A stretch of 64,000 bases of DNA from Acetobacterium malicum subsp. dehalogenans DSM 11527 (GTDB taxonomy: Bacteria > Bacillota > Clostridia > Eubacteriales > Eubacteriaceae): positions 62,001-126,000 of the forward strand of contig NZ_AXAC01000003.1 of the NCBI RefSeq assembly GCF_000472665.1, written 5' to 3'. The first letter of the stretch is position 1; every line of letters starts with the position of its first letter. Of the stretch, positions 52,841-60,869 are shown one piece after another. Below the pieces are notes generated by a model that did no database searches, was not told the origin of the DNA, and was given only the letters and a program-made list of their open reading frames with translations. The translations under genes were made by a program, and so were the position numbers.

Positions 52841-53468
52841 CGTTAAACTCACTTGAAGTGTTCGGCAAGTAAAGGTGATGTTCATGAATGTAGTCTGCCA
52901 CCGCATCGGGTAAAAGGTAACGGATCGAGTAACCATTTTTGATCCGCGCCCGGATGTCCGAAGAGGCGATATCCATTTCAGTGGCGTACAGTTTAAAGAT
53001 AGATGCCCCGTAAATCTCCTGCAATTCTTTGATCCGCATATCCAGTCGATCATGACTATAGCCCGGCCGGAAGGTGGTGATAAACTTCACCGACTTCAAC
53101 AGCTCCGGGGCACCCTTCCATAAGGTGATTTCAAACATTAAATCAGCCCCGGCGATGAAATAAAAATCGCAGTCCGGATAAATTTCTTTAATGATATTGA
53201 TGGTATCAATGGTATAGGTGATGCCATTCTGATCAATTTCATGGGTCAAAATTTCAAAACTGTCATTGCCGCCGATGGCCAGTTCCACCATTTTCAGCCG
53301 ATGTTTTCTGGCAATTTCGTCCTGAGATAACTTAAATGGGTTATTCCCGGTGGGAATAAACAATACCTTATCCAATTCATATTGATCCCGGGCCGACTCT
53401 GCCAGCAGCAGGTGACCCGTATGGATGGGATTAAAACTTCCTCCCAGAAGACCGATTTTTTTCTTCAT
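52827..53468 (-). CDS. nadD: Nicotinate-nucleotide adenylyltransferase
   Basis: 213 residues; joins nicotinate mononucleotide and ATP in NAD synthesis. Nucleotidyltransferase motif GGSFNPIHTGHLLLAE (H-x-G-H at about 17-20) and the C-terminal SSDIRARIKNGYSIRYLLP matching the ISST-x-x-R motif. PTGNNPFK is the substrate loop. Overlaps yqeK. Confidence 0.96.
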   Translation of the reverse strand: MKKKIGLLGGSFNPIHTGHLLLAESARDQYELDKVLFIPTGNNPFKLSQDEIARKHRLKMVELAIGGNDSFEILTHEIDQNGITYTIDTINIIKEIYPDCDFYFIAGADLMFEITLWKGAPELLKSVKFITTFRPGYSHDRLDMRIKELQEIYGASIFKLYATEMDIASSDIRARIKNGYSIRYLLPDAVADYIHEHHLYLPNTSSEFNDELD

Positions 53469-53484
53469 CTCAAACCCTTACTTA

Positions 53485-53847
53485 TTATGAATTTGTGAAT
53501 TTTCGTGATGGACTTAGTGCTTTTTTCTTAACCCGTTTAATGGGTTTCTGATTTTTTGTCGGCACTTCGATTTTGGTTTTTAATAAATTCTTTTTATAAA
53601 GAATGAATTTACTTCCAATGGTGCAGACAATATCAGATTTTGTGGCAGCGGCTAATTCCCGGGCCACATTATTGACATCTTCCAGAGAATTATTCTGAAC
53701 CTTTCCCTTGATCAGTTCCCGGGCAATGATGGCATCCCTGGTCTGCACGATGACTTGTTCGGTGATACCTTCCTTACCGATGAAAATGATATCGGGAATA
53801 TCCATGGCAAGCTTTCTTAAATAACTTCTTTGTTTACTTGTTAACAT
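53485..53847 (-). CDS. yhbY: YhbY/CRM-domain ribosome assembly RNA-binding protein
   Basis: 120 residues. CRM domain at 1-95: LTSKQRSYLRKLAMDIPDIIFIGKEGITEQVI, REL(I/V)K pattern in ALIARELIKGKV-like IIARELIKGKVQNNS, and IVCTIGSKFILYKK (the GxxF motif variant). A basic tail (PIKRVKKKALSPSRK) follows. Associates with pre-50S particles. Sits between obgE and nadD as in other Firmicutes. Confidence 0.9.
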   Translation of the reverse strand: MLTSKQRSYLRKLAMDIPDIIFIGKEGITEQVIVQTRDAIIARELIKGKVQNNSLEDVNNVARELAAATKSDIVCTIGSKFILYKKNLLKTKIEVPTKNQKPIKRVKKKALSPSRKFTNS

Positions 53848-53898
53848 TTTTTCTCTACTTTCTACGACGCTATTATAACATATAATAAAGCGGGAAAT

Positions 53899-55182
53899 CT
53901 ATTTAAAATACTCAAATTCGATGTCTTCCAATTGAACCACATCTTCATCCTGAATGCCCATGCTTTCCAACTCTGCGAAGACGCCTTTATCTTTCAGAAC
54001 TCGCTGGAAGAAGCCAATGGAATCCAAATCTTCAAAGTTAACCGAAGTAATCAGTCGTTCCAGGAAGGCCCCCTTAACCACAAATAAGTGATCAAATTTT
54101 TCAACCGTGAATTGCTTTTCTTTAAAGTCTGGAGTGAAAATGGTTTCTGCTTCGGGTTCAAAGTCAAAGATTGGTTCAACTTCGCCAATTTCATCCAGCA
54201 ATTGAATCGTCCGGCTTAACAGTTCGTTGAGTCCCTGACCGGTGACGGCTGAAATAACAAAGACTTCATAGCCCAATTTTTCCAATTCAGCTTTTAATTC
54301 ATCCGTTTCCGCTGGTTCAGAAAGTAGGTCAACCTTGTTCAAGGCCACGATCTGAACCCGTTTTGCCAATTTTTCGTTGTATTTTTCCAATTCAAAATTG
54401 ATCTTTTTAAAATCATCCAATGGTTCCCGACCTTCACTGCCAGAGGCATCGAGAAGGTGAATCAGAAGTTTGGTTCGTTCCACGTGTCGGAGGAACTGAT
54501 CCCCCAGTCCGGTACCCTCATGGGCGCCTTCAATCAAACCGGGAATATCGGCAATCACAAAAGGATCGAAATTTCGCCATTCGACCACACCCAGATTGGG
54601 CACGATGGTGGTAAAATGGTAATTGGCAATCTTGGGTTTGGCTTTGGTGATAACCGATAGAAGGGTTGATTTACCAACATTGGGAAAACCAATCAGGCCC
54701 ACATCGGCCAGCAGTTTCAGTTCAAGAATAACAGTGCGTTCCTGACCCTTAACCCCACCCTGGGCAAAACGAGGTGCCTGTCTGGTGGCAGTTGCAAAAT
54801 TCATATTCCCACGTCCACCCCGGCCGCCTTCGGCTACCCGGTATTTTTGACCGTGTTCCGAAAGATCGCAGATGATCCGTCCGGTCTCTTTATCTTTAAT
54901 AATGGTTCCTACCGGTACTTTGATGATCAGATCTTCACCGGTTTTACCCGTCGATCGACAACCGGTACCGTTTTCGCCATTTTCCGCTTTGTGTTTTCTT
55001 TTATATTTAAATTCCATCAGGGTCCGAAAACCATTGTCGGCCATAAAAACAATATTGCCGCCATGCCCTCCGTTACCGCCATCAGGACCGCCATTGGGAA
55101 CGTATTTTTCGCGGCGGAAACTCATCCCGCCGTGTCCGCCGTTGCCAGCCTTCAGAATAATCTCTGCTTTATCTACAAACAT
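53899..55182 (-). CDS. obgE: GTPase ObgE/CgtA
   Basis: About 428 residues. Glycine-rich Obg fold at 1-158 (FVDKAEIILKAGNGGHGGMSFRREKYVPNGGPDGGNGGHGG region). The G domain has GFPNVGKS, DIPGLIEGAHEGTGLG and NKVDL. The C-terminal OCT domain (about 350-427) ends DIEFEYFK. 50S assembly and stress GTPase. The ATG at 55182 is preferred over an ORF extension of 11 codons lacking Obg similarity. Confidence 0.96.
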   Translation of the reverse strand: MFVDKAEIILKAGNGGHGGMSFRREKYVPNGGPDGGNGGHGGNIVFMADNGFRTLMEFKYKRKHKAENGENGTGCRSTGKTGEDLIIKVPVGTIIKDKETGRIICDLSEHGQKYRVAEGGRGGRGNMNFATATRQAPRFAQGGVKGQERTVILELKLLADVGLIGFPNVGKSTLLSVITKAKPKIANYHFTTIVPNLGVVEWRNFDPFVIADIPGLIEGAHEGTGLGDQFLRHVERTKLLIHLLDASGSEGREPLDDFKKINFELEKYNEKLAKRVQIVALNKVDLLSEPAETDELKAELEKLGYEVFVISAVTGQGLNELLSRTIQLLDEIGEVEPIFDFEPEAETIFTPDFKEKQFTVEKFDHLFVVKGAFLERLITSVNFEDLDSIGFFQRVLKDKGVFAELESMGIQDEDVVQLEDIEFEYFK

Positions 55183-55227
55183 TGCTACCTCGCTTTTTTT
55201 ATGGTATCTACCCAAACAACAAAAAAT

Positions 55228-55266
55228 AAAACCTCTTATCTTGTAAAAACGAGCATAAGAGGTTTT
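55228..55266 (-). terminator. Terminator between rpmA and obgE
   Basis: 12-bp stem AAAACCTCTTAT / ATAAGAGGTTTT (55228-55239, 55255-55266) with a T-rich run after it on the minus strand. It would separate the ribosomal protein genes from obgE, or attenuate read-through. Confidence 0.85.
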
Positions 55267-55294
55267 ATGGATGTATTATTTTGTCACTGGAAAA

Positions 55295-55582
55295 CTAGAT
55301 GGCTTCCCGAGGATAAATACTTACTTGTTTTTTATCTCTGCCTTTTCGTTCAAAACGTACGATACCATCTTCTAATGCGAATAATGTATCATCTCCGCCT
55401 TTTCCAACGTTAGTACCTGGGTGAATTTTTGTTCCTCTTTGACGAACAAGAATATTTCCTGCTAGTACGAATTGACCGTCTCCTCTTTTAACTCCAAGAC
55501 GTTTGGCTTCACTGTCACGACCATTTCTTGAACTACCAACCCCTTTTTTATGGGCGAATAGTTGAAGGTTCATTTTTAACAT
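55295..55582 (-). CDS. rpmA: 50S ribosomal protein L27 with cleavable N-terminal peptide
   Basis: 95 residues. The chain begins [21 protein letters not shown]. The first nine or so residues form the Firmicute prepeptide removed by Prp at the LQLFA|HKKG-type site before L27 can enter the peptidyl transferase centre. The rest is standard ([19 protein letters not shown]). The ATG at 55582, eight bases after AGGAGG, is preferred to the GTG three codons upstream that overlaps the ribosome site. Confidence 0.96.
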   Translation of the reverse strand: MLKMNLQLFAHKKGVGSSRNGRDSEAKRLGVKRGDGQFVLAGNILVRQRGTKIHPGTNVGKGGDDTLFALEDGIVRFERKGRDKKQVSIYPREAI

Positions 55583-55598
55583 GTTGTTCACCTCCTAT

Positions 55599-55925
55599 TT
55601 ATTGTTCTTCAAACTGGATATAATCTCCATAAGCTTCCTTGATCCCCCGGATGCCCAGGAGATAAGTCGAAATCAGGGTATCTGTTTCCAATTTCATTGA
55701 TTCATCTGTGATTTCGGGAATGATAAAGTGGACATAGCCTTCTTCGATCACTTCGCCAAGATCTTTCCGACCAACAATTTCGGTGAGACCGTTTAAGATG
55801 CTGATGGTTAAAACTGAAACAGCAGCACAAACGATATCCTCGCCATGATCAGCAAAACCGGCATGACCAGACACAATTATTTCACTTGCTTTATTATTCT
55901 TACCTTGAATCTTTACTGAAATCAT
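55599..55925 (-). CDS. prp: Ribosomal-processing cysteine protease Prp
   Basis: 108 residues. Catalytic His in SGHAGFADHGEDIVCAAVSVL (about 21-22) and Cys about 13 residues later, in the arrangement of the YsxB/Prp family. Removes the L27 N-terminal peptide encoded by the neighbouring rpmA. Its place between rplU and rpmA is the conserved one. Confidence 0.93.
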   Translation of the reverse strand: MISVKIQGKNNKASEIIVSGHAGFADHGEDIVCAAVSVLTISILNGLTEIVGRKDLGEVIEEGYVHFIIPEITDESMKLETDTLISTYLLGIRGIKEAYGDYIQFEEQ

Positions 55926-55933
55926 AAAATGTC

Positions 55934-56251
55934 CTAGGCTTGGATGCCAGTAATTTTAACTTTCATGAATGGTTGTCGATGACCTTGTTTTTTACGATAA
56001 TCTTTTTTAGATTTATACTTGTAAATTATAACCTTAGGTCCTTTTGCAACTTCTAAAATTTCAGCCTTAACAACAGCATTTTCAACCACTGGAGTACCAA
56101 TGATCATTTCGCCATCTTTGTTGACTGCTAAAACTTCAGTAAAAGTAATTTCTTTTACATCTTCTTCTGTGAAATTGATTTTTTCAATTTGAATAACATC
56201 ATTTTCTTGAACGCGGTATTGTTTACCACCTGTTTTAATAATTGCATACAT
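55934..56251 (-). CDS. rplU: 50S ribosomal protein L21
   Basis: 105 residues, MYAIIKTGGKQYRVQENDVIQIEKI start and KGPKVIIYKYKSKKDYRKKQGHRQPFMKVKI end, both diagnostic. First gene of rplU-prp-rpmA. ATG at 56251 with GGAGGTG upstream. Confidence 0.98.
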   Translation of the reverse strand: MYAIIKTGGKQYRVQENDVIQIEKINFTEEDVKEITFTEVLAVNKDGEMIIGTPVVENAVVKAEILEVAKGPKVIIYKYKSKKDYRKKQGHRQPFMKVKITGIQA

Positions 56252-56330
56252 GATTCTACACCTCCTCATACCAGACTCGCCACAAAAGGTGCTCTCGACT
56301 TAAAACCTTGTGTGTGCGGCTACATAACTT
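56252..56330 (-). promoter_or_regulatory. L21-type leader of rplU
   Basis: A GC-rich imperfect hairpin on the minus strand (CCGCACAC/AAGG arm near 56306-56320 against CCTTTTGTGGCG near 56278-56290) lies directly between the promoter and rplU. It fits the L21 leader element known upstream of rplU in Firmicutes. Structure was read by eye only. Confidence 0.6.
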
Positions 56331-56335
56331 TATAA

Positions 56336-56364
56336 ATATTAACATGCGCAGCACATAAAGTCAA
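56336..56364 (-). promoter_or_regulatory. Promoter of the rplU operon
   Basis: TTGACT (56359-56364), 17 bases, TAATAT (56336-56341) on the minus strand. Confidence 0.75.
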
Positions 56365-56489
56365 TCAAAATAATAAATAATCAAATCCTGTCATGCAATA
56401 AGAACTTTAAACGCCTGAACTCTTTTCATTTTTTTGGTGATTTTCAGGATAATTGGGTATAATAATAATAAATGAGCTTTAGGAGGAAA

Positions 56490-57206
56490 ATGAAATTGCA
56501 AAAAAGCATGCCTAGAATAAAGATTGTGGCCGTCGTTTTACTAATTGTTGTGGCGATGGGATTCATTATTTATAATTTTTATCCGAAGATTAATCAAACG
56601 ATGCAAAAGGATAAAATTATTGCCGTTGCCAAAGAAAACCATACCGAGGTCGCCGACCGTATTGATTTTGCTGCCCTACTGGCGATCAATCCTGAGACTA
56701 TCGGTTGGGTTCAAATCGAAGGAACCCCGTTGGAGTATCCGGTTGCGCAAACTGATAACAATGATTATTATCTGTCCCATAATTTTTTAAAGGAAGCATC
56801 CTTTGAAGGCGCAATTTTTCGGGACTACTTAAGCGATCCCGTCACGACCCGGAATCACGTCCTCTATGGTCATTATATGTCCGATGAATCGATGTTTGGC
56901 AGTTTGTGGAATTATCAGGATCAGGCCTATTTCAAGCTCCATCCGGTGATTCAGTTTGACCAACCCGGGAATCCCGGTGATTGGGAAATCTTCTCGGTTT
57001 ATATTACCGAAGCCGAATACGATTATCGCCAGCCCAGCTTCGCCAACGATACTGATTTTATAAATTATATGAATCGGTTAAAAGCCAGGTCGCTATATGA
57101 CACTGGAGTGGTCGTTTCACCAACTGATGAAGTACTGACCCTGTCAACCTGTATTTACACCTTTGATGATGCCCGTTTTGCCGTTCATGCCCGAAAAATA
57201 AAATAA
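56490..57206 (+). CDS. Class B sortase
   Basis: About 239 residues. Short basic N-terminus, one membrane helix (IKIVAVVLLIVVAMGFIIYNFY), then the sortase barrel on the outside. Catalytic H128 (VLYGHYMSDESMFGSL), C221 (LSTCIYTF) and R229 (DDARFAVHARKI); the region before the His and the TLSTC motif match class B. ATG 56490 follows AGGAGG by three bases; a TTG six bases later is better spaced, and an ATG at 56472 is also in frame. No sortase substrate with an N-P-x-T-type motif is encoded in this window, so its target is elsewhere. Confidence 0.88.
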   Translation: MKLQKSMPRIKIVAVVLLIVVAMGFIIYNFYPKINQTMQKDKIIAVAKENHTEVADRIDFAALLAINPETIGWVQIEGTPLEYPVAQTDNNDYYLSHNFLKEASFEGAIFRDYLSDPVTTRNHVLYGHYMSDESMFGSLWNYQDQAYFKLHPVIQFDQPGNPGDWEIFSVYITEAEYDYRQPSFANDTDFINYMNRLKARSLYDTGVVVSPTDEVLTLSTCIYTFDDARFAVHARKIK

Positions 57207-57210
57207 CTAT

Positions 57211-57266
57211 AAAAGTGTCCGCAACTTAGACATCATTTATCATGATGCTTAGTTGCGGACACTTTT
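57211..57266. terminator. Bidirectional terminator between sortase and symporter genes
   Basis: 16-bp perfect outer stem (57211-57226 with 57251-57266) plus inner CATCAT/ATGATG pairing; strong in both directions. Confidence 0.9.
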
Positions 57267-57290
57267 TTAATGCGTTCGCACGATTATCAA

Positions 57291-58727
57291 CTATTTGTTT
57301 TCGACAACTGCTTTCTTGCCCAGTTTTCTTAATTCCCGCTCTGGTTTGATTACTTTTTCTTCATAATCAAAACATTCTTTAGCAATGACATTGCTTAAAA
57401 CAAGCAGTGAGATCAGGTTTGGAATCGCCATCAAACCGTTCATCGTATCTGAGAAATCCCAGACAATCTGCAGGGCAGTAGTGGCACCGACAAAGGCGAC
57501 CAAGCTGTAAAACAGACGATAAATAGTTACCGCGATCGGAGCTTTAATCAAGTACTCCAGAGATTTTTCGCCGTAATATTCCCAGCCTAAAATCGTTGAG
57601 AAGGCAAACAACATAATCCCAATGGTGACAATGTATCCACCAATTGGACCCAATGCCGATTCAAATGCGGCAATCGTCAAATCTGCGCCACTGAGTAGTT
57701 TGCCGGCTTCGGTCATGGTTCCCAGTACCCCGGAAGAAGCAATAACCAAACCGGTGATCGAACAAACGACCAGGGTATCAAAGAATGTCCCGGTCATATT
57801 AATATAACCCTGTCGTGAGGGATGATCGGTTTTGGCAGCAGCTGCAGCAATCGGAGCCGAACCTAAACCCGCCTCATTTGAGAAAACACCCCGGGCAACA
57901 CCCCAACGCATGGCGCTGAGCATGCTGGCAATCACGGTACCGCCGACACCACCGGCAACTGCCATTGGTGAAAAGGCCATCGTAAAGATTTGAGCAATAC
58001 CTGCTGGTAGATTTTCAAAATTAATAATAATAACTAATATCCCAGCAACAAAATAAAATACTGCCATAAATGGTACAAAAACACCACAAACCCGACCGAT
58101 ACTCTTGATTCCGCCTAACAGCACAACAATTGCCAGGATCGTAATTATCGCACCGGTAATCCAGGTTGGGATGCCAAAGGTTCCTAACACCGCACCGGAA
58201 ATGGAATTTGCCTGAGTCATGTTACCGATTCCAAAAGAAGCGACCACCGCAAAAGCCGAGAACAGCACCGCCAGGATTGACCCGATAGTTTTGTTTTTGA
58301 AGCCATTTTTCATGGCGTACATTGGTCCGCCAGCCATTTCGCCTTTGGAATTTGTTTCCCGGTACTTAACCGCCAGAACACTTTCTCCGTATTTAGTCGA
58401 AAGACCAAATAAGGCACTGATCCACATCCACACTAATGCGCCGGGTCCCCCCAGTACCATAGCCGTAGCTACCCCGACAATGTTACCGGTTCCAATGGTT
58501 GCCGCCAGTGCCGTCATCAAAGACTGGAATGGCGAGATATCCCCACTCGATTCTTTTTTTGATGGATCCTGTTTGGTAAAAACCGATTTCAACGCATAGC
58601 CCAAGTTTCGCCATGGCAAAAACTTCAACCGAATTGTTAAAAAGATCCCGGTTCCCATGAGTAAAGCCAGCATTACAGGTCCCCAAACAAAATTGTTGAC
58701 AGCTGCAATAATTTCAGAAAAATTCAT
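57291..58727 (-). CDS. Alanine/glycine:cation symporter (AGCS family)
   Basis: 478 residues, about 11 hydrophobic segments. Family motifs: GTGIFLTIRLKFLPW near residue 25, ALAATIGTGNIVGVATAMVLGGPGALVWMW near 80, and SNEAGLGSAPIAAAAAKTDHP near 285. Imports alanine or glycine with Na+ or H+; which ion cannot be seen. In a fermentative anaerobe it may scavenge amino acids. Convergent with the sortase gene across a shared terminator. Confidence 0.92.
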   Translation of the reverse strand: MNFSEIIAAVNNFVWGPVMLALLMGTGIFLTIRLKFLPWRNLGYALKSVFTKQDPSKKESSGDISPFQSLMTALAATIGTGNIVGVATAMVLGGPGALVWMWISALFGLSTKYGESVLAVKYRETNSKGEMAGGPMYAMKNGFKNKTIGSILAVLFSAFAVVASFGIGNMTQANSISGAVLGTFGIPTWITGAIITILAIVVLLGGIKSIGRVCGVFVPFMAVFYFVAGILVIIINFENLPAGIAQIFTMAFSPMAVAGGVGGTVIASMLSAMRWGVARGVFSNEAGLGSAPIAAAAAKTDHPSRQGYINMTGTFFDTLVVCSITGLVIASSGVLGTMTEAGKLLSGADLTIAAFESALGPIGGYIVTIGIMLFAFSTILGWEYYGEKSLEYLIKAPIAVTIYRLFYSLVAFVGATTALQIVWDFSDTMNGLMAIPNLISLLVLSNVIAKECFDYEEKVIKPERELRKLGKKAVVENK

Positions 58728-58933
58728 CTTAACCCCCTTAAAAATATAGTGGGATCATTTTATCACTATTTTTCTCACTTCACAATAAAAAATTAACCTA
58801 AACTGACTAATGACAAATATTTACCAGCAGCTGATCCGGATCAGGATCAAGAGGTAATATGCCAATTTCTTTAGCTATTCTTAATCAATTCTTTAAAAAG
58901 TTAGTCTTACTTTGATAGCTGAATTGATATGAT

Positions 58934-59425
58934 TCAGTCAACCAGGCTGATCAGAGGAGCAAACACTTCATAGGTTTCTGGTTCAAACCATAGCTTTAAT
59001 TCAGCTAATAATGATTCATTTGAATCGCTGCAATGGATTAAATTATAGCAGCACCGTTCTTCCTGGTCAGCACTTTCAAAGGAATCTGTCCCCAGATCAC
59101 CCCTGATTGTACCCGGCCGGGCCTTGGATGGATCGGTGGCACCAGTTAATTCCCGGGCATTGGCAATGGCATTTTCGCCAACTTGACTAAGAATAATCGG
59201 AATCATCGGTTTTCCGACAAAAGCCATAATGGCCATTTTTTTAAAAGATTCCCCCAGTTTTTCAACTACGTGTGCATAATGGGTTAAGATTAAATTTTCA
59301 TCAGCACGCTTAAATCCCATCATCTCAATCTGAAACCCCTCCTCAATAAATCGACGGATAGTCGGTTCCACTAACTCTGCTTCCAGAGCGTCCGGTTTCA
59401 TAATAATCAAAGCGTATGTTTTCAT
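58934..59425 (-). CDS. ndk: Nucleoside-diphosphate kinase-like protein
   Basis: Transfers the gamma phosphate between nucleoside triphosphates and diphosphates. 163 residues with KTYALIIMKPDALEAEL, RPGTIRGDLG and the phosphorylated His in YNLIHCSDSNESLLAEL (the family's NxxHgSDs). Slightly longer than the usual ~150, and the catalytic segment reads HCSDS rather than HGSDS, so this is a slightly variant NDK. Promoter at 59460-59488. ATG 59425 begins MKTYAL; the frame stays open 21 codons more without support. Confidence 0.9.
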   Translation of the reverse strand: MKTYALIIMKPDALEAELVEPTIRRFIEEGFQIEMMGFKRADENLILTHYAHVVEKLGESFKKMAIMAFVGKPMIPIILSQVGENAIANARELTGATDPSKARPGTIRGDLGTDSFESADQEERCCYNLIHCSDSNESLLAELKLWFEPETYEVFAPLISLVD

Positions 59426-59459
59426 CGTAAGCCTCACTTTCAGGGTTTTATTTAGAACT

Positions 59460-59488
59460 ATTTTACAGCGATTGGGTGAATAAAACAA
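59460..59488 (-). promoter_or_regulatory. Probable promoter of ndk
   Basis: TTGTTT (59483-59488), 17 bases, TAAAAT (59460-59465) on the minus strand, downstream of the terminator at 59530-59571. ndk therefore need not be read from the upstream RNA unit. Confidence 0.6.
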
Positions 59489-59522
59489 CGATCAAGAAAT
59501 AAGTACAAACAAATAAAATTAC

Positions 59523-60113
59523 AAAAAACGCTGAAGCCGATTCCACATCACTGTGCAGAACCGGCTTCAGCTTTTAACTTCTGATATCATTCCTTTTGGA
59601 CTCACCCCTTTCAATTAACCAAAAATCTTCTATTCGCTTTTCACAAGTAATAAACACTTAACCTGGGAAACTTTGTATTCAGAAATCTAAATCTGTTTTA
59701 CAACCTGGAATCATATCCATTTTTACGGTTTTTTTCCATTCTATTTCCTATTTATTGTTAATTGAAATCTCCTGTCAGGTGGATTATTATCTTTGATCCA
59801 TTATTCGTATTTATGGCCACATCATTTTGTACTGTTAAATATTTGATGTTCTTTTTCCATAATGTAAATACCGATCTCTAATCAATCACACAATGATTTT
59901 CTACAACCTGACCATTTAGCCAATTAGACTCTGGTCACTGTTGCATCTCAGGAGGTGACAAGTGATAAAACTTAATTAATCATCCGGTTTGGGTTAAATT
60001 TCAGTTCGAACCGATCACCGTCTTCCGTTAATCTTTATCAGCAGTTAAGGTTTATTTACTTTTCAATGACCGTGTCAGTCAATCTGGAAAAGGATTGAGT
60101 TGATCTTTGATTT
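59523..60113 (-). ncRNA. Candidate ~590-nt non-coding RNA unit of unknown family
   Basis: About 590 bases with no significant open frame, yet bounded on the minus strand by a promoter (60120-60147) and a strong terminator (59530-59571). It contains small hairpins such as TGACCA/TGGTCA (59909-59914, 59932-59937) and AATCA/TGATT (59884-59898), and two copies of CCAGGTT. Only mini-frames of about 12-13 codons exist. Signatures of tmRNA, RNase P RNA, SRP RNA or 6S RNA were not seen. The alternative is a long attenuated leader for ndk, but ndk appears to have its own promoter. Confidence 0.5.
59530..59571 (-). terminator. Terminator of the candidate RNA
   Basis: 10-bp perfect stem GCTGAAGCCG / CGGCTTCAGC. 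On the minus strand GTTTTTTGT follows, so it acts against minus-strand transcripts. Confidence 0.88.
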
Positions 60114-60119
60114 AGCTAA

Positions 60120-60147
60120 ATTATAGCACGTTTTTTTTAAAGGTCAA
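60120..60147 (-). promoter_or_regulatory. Promoter of the candidate RNA
   Basis: TTGACC (60142-60147), 16 bases, TATAAT (60120-60125) on the minus strand, 39 bases after the end of the upstream gene. Confidence 0.65.
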
Positions 60148-60185
60148 GTCTTTTTTTGTAAACGTTTTTATGCCTTATGTAAACC

Positions 60186-60869
60186 TTAAGCATCGGCTGT
60201 AATCAGCAATTTTTCCCGATGAATCTCGATGGTGGGATCAATGAGAAAGACAGCACTATTCTGATTATTGATACTCTCTAAAATCTGTTCCGGCTTGACA
60301 CATTGTTGCTCAATATAAATCAGGGTCATTTTGATGTTGACCTTATCAGTACCCGGGTCGGCAAATACCGCAATCGATTCAATAAAGGGCCGAATATCTT
60401 TTTCCACATACTTCCCTTTTTTATTTCTTTTCTGGATCAAAATCTGCGGCAGCGCCAGATATGACTGGATTGCTTCTGCCAGTGCTGCTAAATCTGTTTC
60501 CGGTATAACTTTAATGCGAATCCGATAGACGCTCTTGCTCAGCGCTGCTGACAGCGAGCCAACCCCTTCGCCACAGATGTTGGCGGAGACGATTTCCAGA
60601 CCATTGGGCAATACCTTATTCATGCGACTGATAAATGTTTCGACATCGATGTCCTCTGACACAATCACTTCGCCGTATTCGCCATCACTGGTCAAGCCCA
60701 CGGACATGGCCAGAGCGAATGACATTCGGGGATGGGGATTAAAACCCTGGGAATATTCAACCGGCATATTTGCCCGGCGAAAAGCCCGCTGAAACAGGCG
60801 CTGCTGATCCAAATGGGATAAAAAACGCAGCGGAGTGGAGCGCTTAAACTGATATTGAATTTTAACCAT
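60186..60869 (-). CDS. TIGR03936/DUF2344 radical SAM-associated protein
   Basis: 227 residues. Opens QYQFKRSTPLRFLSHLDQQRLFQRAFRRANMPVEYSQGFNPHPRMSFALAMSVG, the signature of the small partner of TIGR03960 proteins. It contains no Cys motif of its own. The pair often precedes rng-rplU-rpmA in Clostridia, and here the pair and the rplU operon are separated by about 4 kb. Function in RNA or ribosome modification is suspected for the pair, not shown. Overlaps its upstream gene by eight bases. Confidence 0.85.
   Translation of the reverse strand: MVKIQYQFKRSTPLRFLSHLDQQRLFQRAFRRANMPVEYSQGFNPHPRMSFALAMSVGLTSDGEYGEVIVSEDIDVETFISRMNKVLPNGLEIVSANICGEGVGSLSAALSKSVYRIRIKVIPETDLAALAEAIQSYLALPQILIQKRNKKGKYVEKDIRPFIESIAVFADPGTDKVNIKMTLIYIEQQCVKPEQILESINNQNSAVFLIDPTIEIHREKLLITADA

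Noticed and set aside
52841-53053. N-terminal extension of YqeK upstream of 52840
   Set aside because: The extension is nadD sequence read in another frame and is cysteine/arginine-rich, unlike YqeK.
59941-59984. Small gene on the plus strand after AGGAGGTGA
   Set aside because: A strong-looking ribosome site is followed by GTG but the frame closes after about five codons.
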